Positions 61,717-64,000 of a stretch of DNA of 64,000 nucleotides are shown piece by piece; the first letter of the stretch is position 1, and every line of letters begins with the position of its first letter. This DNA comes from Actimicrobium sp035984655. Lineage in GTDB: Bacteria; Pseudomonadota; Gammaproteobacteria; Burkholderiales; Burkholderiaceae_D. The notes beneath the pieces were generated by a model that worked only from the letters and a program-made list of their open reading frames with translations, had not been told where the DNA came from and did not search any database. The translations under genes were made by a program, and so were the position numbers. Location: assembly GCF_035984655.1 (NCBI RefSeq), contig NZ_JAXCHT010000001.1:1-64000 (forward strand). The letters run 5' to 3'.

Positions 61717-62233
61717 GCGCCGACTCGCTTTTTTGCTGACGCAACGTCAAGGTTGCGCTCACGCTGTCGGAGGCCGGCAACGCCGTGATGCTGGCGTCCA
61801 TCACCGACAACCGGGCCGTTTTCTGCATTTCGTCGAGCCAGTCAACCAGTGCCGCGAACGACGCCACCGGCAATTGAATCCGCACCACTTCATCGGTGAC
61901 GACAACACTTTGCGACTTGAGGCCGCGCGCGGAAAGTCCGGCCTCGACGCTTTCTTTTGTCAGCACCGGCGGCGGTGGCGGGACGCTCGCCAGCATCGTC
62001 GCCACTTCACGCGTGAGCTGCTGCATGTCGGCGGCGTTTTGACGCAGCACCGGCAAATTCTTGCGCAATTGCGTCCGTCCGGACAGCGCCGGATCGATAA
62101 ACAACAGGAAGGTCAGCGCCAGCGCAATGATTGTGCCGATCACCAGCAATTGCTTGCGTTCCTTGACGCTGCGGTCGTTCCAGAATGCCGCTGTAGCGTC
62201 ACGCGCACGGGACAGATTCGCCGAGGCACTCAT
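61709..62233 (-). CDS. gspM: Type II secretion protein GspM
   Basis: A 174-residue single-span protein with an N-terminal cytosolic tip (ATAAFWNDRSVKERKQLLVIG), a membrane helix and a periplasmic ferredoxin-like domain. It partners GspL in the inner-membrane platform. Its ATG overlaps the gspL stop by four bases. Confidence 0.9.
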   Translation of the reverse strand: MSASANLSRARDATAAFWNDRSVKERKQLLVIGTIIALALTFLLFIDPALSGRTQLRKNLPVLRQNAADMQQLTREVATMLASVPPPPPVLTKESVEAGLSARGLKSQSVVVTDEVVRIQLPVASFAALVDWLDEMQKTARLSVMDASITALPASDSVSATLTLRQQKSESARE

Positions 62234-63483
62234 TTGGCACTCCTGATTTGCCAGACGCCGGCATTCGGTTGGGACAGCGTCAGATGGTGGCTCGCCAGTG
62301 CCGTCTTGATCTGGTCGATCGGTGCGGTCGCATCGGGCTTGAGCTTGATGACCAGTCCGCGGTCATGGTATTCGACGCCGGCAATGATCAGTGCCTGGTT
62401 GCCCTGCATCACGCTGCTCCAGGCCTCGCTGAATGCGGCCAGCATGGTGGTGAAGTCATCCGGCGCGGCCTGGCCGGAGGCCCGCTGGCTGGCGGCGATC
62501 TTCTGGCGCATCTGGAAAATCGGGTCCGGCACGATGGTCTCTTTCGGGAAGGTCGTCTTGTACGCCAACACCATGCCGTTCTGCAGCGCCGCTGCTTCGC
62601 GCCGCATGCGCAACCAGTCGATGTTCAGCGCGATGACGTTGACCAGCACCGCCAGCACGCCACAGACCAGCGCGAAGCGCCACGGCCGCCAGTTCAATCC
62701 GCCACCGCCGGCGCTGCCGAAGCCACTCATCAGATTCAGGTTGACGCTGCGCGCCCCGGCGATCCAGCGCAACCAGTTGTCGGCGAACAGCGAAACCCGT
62801 TCGTGCAGGGCAGCATGCTCGAGCACCTCGCGATACGCCGGCACGCTGGCCTGCGGCACGTACAACGCAATCGGCGCCTCCGGCACGATCGCGCACAGTG
62901 CCTCGATGGCTTCCTGCGCTGCGCTGGCGGCCTGTTCGGGCAGGATCGCAATGCCGATCCCTTCGGTGGCATTGAGCCGAATGACCAGTTCGAGGTCCGA
63001 GCTGTGCTCGGCAATCGCCGCCGATACCACGCCGTCCTGATGCGGCACGCACAACTGCGCCGGCAGCACCGCGAGCTCGCGCGCGCCCAGTCCGGTGAGC
63101 GTTCCGACCAGCTGCTCCAGCCAGGCGCGCTGCACCACCGCAATAGTGCGCAGGCCATCGACGGTGTCGCCGGCGACCATCACGCAGTCGGCCGGGTCGG
63201 TCATCAACTTTTCTTCGAGCAGGTTCGGCAACGCAGCACGCAAACGCGCCGGCGACAATGGCGGCACGCGAATCCGCAGCACCGACACATCGCTGGCCGA
63301 CGGCAACAAGGTGACCCGTTGGGACTGGCCGATGATCGGCCCCAGATCCGCCAGTGCGGCCTCGCCTTCGCGCACGATGGCGCCACCGTCGGTGACCAGC
63401 GCAAACGGACAATTGAGCTGGCCGATATCGTCCAGACGCAGCGCTGAAGCATGGGATAACAGGCGGATATAGAGTGTGCTCAA
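62230..63483 (-). CDS. gspL: Type II secretion protein GspL
   Basis: A 417-residue protein with an actin-like cytosolic domain, a single membrane span near residues 260-280 (RFALVCGVLAVLVNVIALNI) and a periplasmic domain. It recruits the GspE ATPase. A longer open frame on the opposite strand is a shadow of this gene. Confidence 0.9.
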   Translation of the reverse strand: MSTLYIRLLSHASALRLDDIGQLNCPFALVTDGGAIVREGEAALADLGPIIGQSQRVTLLPSASDVSVLRIRVPPLSPARLRAALPNLLEEKLMTDPADCVMVAGDTVDGLRTIAVVQRAWLEQLVGTLTGLGARELAVLPAQLCVPHQDGVVSAAIAEHSSDLELVIRLNATEGIGIAILPEQAASAAQEAIEALCAIVPEAPIALYVPQASVPAYREVLEHAALHERVSLFADNWLRWIAGARSVNLNLMSGFGSAGGGGLNWRPWRFALVCGVLAVLVNVIALNIDWLRMRREAAALQNGMVLAYKTTFPKETIVPDPIFQMRQKIAASQRASGQAAPDDFTTMLAAFSEAWSSVMQGNQALIIAGVEYHDRGLVIKLKPDATAPIDQIKTALASHHLTLSQPNAGVWQIRSAK

Positions 63484-63500
63484 GTGGGTCCGTTCGCTTA

Positions 63501-64000
63501 TCAGGTTTCTCTGGTCCAGATGATTTTTACTTGGCCGTTAATGGACGGACGCTCGACCAGTGACTGGATTTCGAGTACCGCATTATTGAGCTTCACTTTA
63601 CCGTTGACAAGGAAGTGTTCCGTTTTTACATCCAAAGGACCCAATCCGGCCGCAACTGCAGTCTGGACTGTTGCGGGCAAGCGATTCGTAAAGTCCGCCG
63701 TATCCTTGAAGTAAGCACGATCACGCGATGCCACCAGCGTGGTCGCGTCAGACAGCGCGAGACTGGGGACCACCGCCGACAGCACTTCGGCGGTCGCGGT
63801 GTTGACGTTGATCTTGGTATCGTTTTCCGGCAGCACGGTAACGAAGTCCTTCAGCCTCGCCAGAATGTCGCTCGAAAAACCGGTCACGGCGAGCAGGTCA
63901 TCGAACTGCGTCAGCGGCATCATGCGCGGACCGGCGGGGCTGGCGCCGGAGGCTGAGCCAGTGGCGGCGGCGGGCGGGTTCGGCGTGGCCGGAGTTGTCG
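63501..64000 (-). CDS. gspK: Type II secretion minor pseudopilin GspK (partial)
   Basis: The C-terminal part of GspK; the gene continues beyond the right edge of the window. Visible are a Pro/Ala-rich linker, then PLTQFDDLLAVTGFS and the family segment KINVNTATAEVLSAVVPSL. GspK caps the pseudopilus tip. It stops 17 bp before gspL. Confidence 0.85.
   Translation of the reverse strand, partial: TTPATPNPPAAATGSASGASPAGPRMMPLTQFDDLLAVTGFSSDILARLKDFVTVLPENDTKINVNTATAEVLSAVVPSLALSDATTLVASRDRAYFKDTADFTNRLPATVQTAVAAGLGPLDVKTEHFLVNGKVKLNNAVLEIQSLVERPSINGQVKIIWTRET

Overview
The window looks like chromosomal DNA of a betaproteobacterium in the order Burkholderiales, most likely family Oxalobacteraceae. 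The evidence is a PhaM-type PHB-granule protein, the metK / two LpxL-like acyltransferases / dapF / DUF484 / xerC neighbourhood, hslVU with an HslV propeptide, an ahcY-metF locus behind an SAH riboswitch, and a one-piece indolepyruvate oxidoreductase. No tRNA, rRNA or CRISPR array was seen.

Layout. 1-465: remnant of an IS5-family insertion sequence with a doubled end. 522-9708: a probable photo-oxidative-stress and membrane-lipid island. It has an Fe-S photolyase/cryptochrome, a periplasmic glutathione peroxidase, and a tightly coupled run of flavoprotein, DUF1365, CFA-like methyltransferase, chalcone-isomerase-fold protein, MFS carrier, DUF3833 lipoprotein, SDR and NTF2-like protein. The CFA-like enzyme lacks two bicarbonate ligands of true cyclopropane synthases, so I suspect furan- or methyl-branched fatty acid synthesis. 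9801-13708: MFS exporter, phaM and two DUF3108 paralogues. 13785-16974: a TonB-dependent receptor behind a 27-bp palindrome, convergent with nikR, which follows an HNH gene; probably a nickel-uptake locus. 17153-21370: fasciclin protein, then a pilZ-CZB-DUF2798-diguanylate cyclase group. 21599-22630: an integron-type integrase with a near-consensus LexA box and no visible cassette array.

22780-30310: queC with a NIPSNAP gene, then aromatic amino acid catabolism (indolepyruvate oxidoreductase, phhA, hppD) with a divergent Lrp/AsnC regulator. 30314-37620: GNAT, cca, GST, NDUFA9-like SDR, slt, 5-formyl-THF cyclo-ligase, metF. 37620-41827: methyl-cycle genes (ahcY with SAH riboswitch, metF, metK), plus a small holin-like membrane protein and an M14 peptidase. 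41992-49571: two acyltransferases, dapF, an unusual Sel1 protein, a porin, DUF484 and xerC. 49669-55309: CobW GTPase, a long DksA, a double-STAS protein, and hslVU behind a sigma-32-type promoter. 55306-64000: a type II secretion operon read right to left (gspK partial, L, M, N, D, E, F, C).

Gene identities rest on motifs and family resemblance recognised by eye. Starts were chosen by ribosome-binding sites, overlaps and expected protein length. No database search was run.
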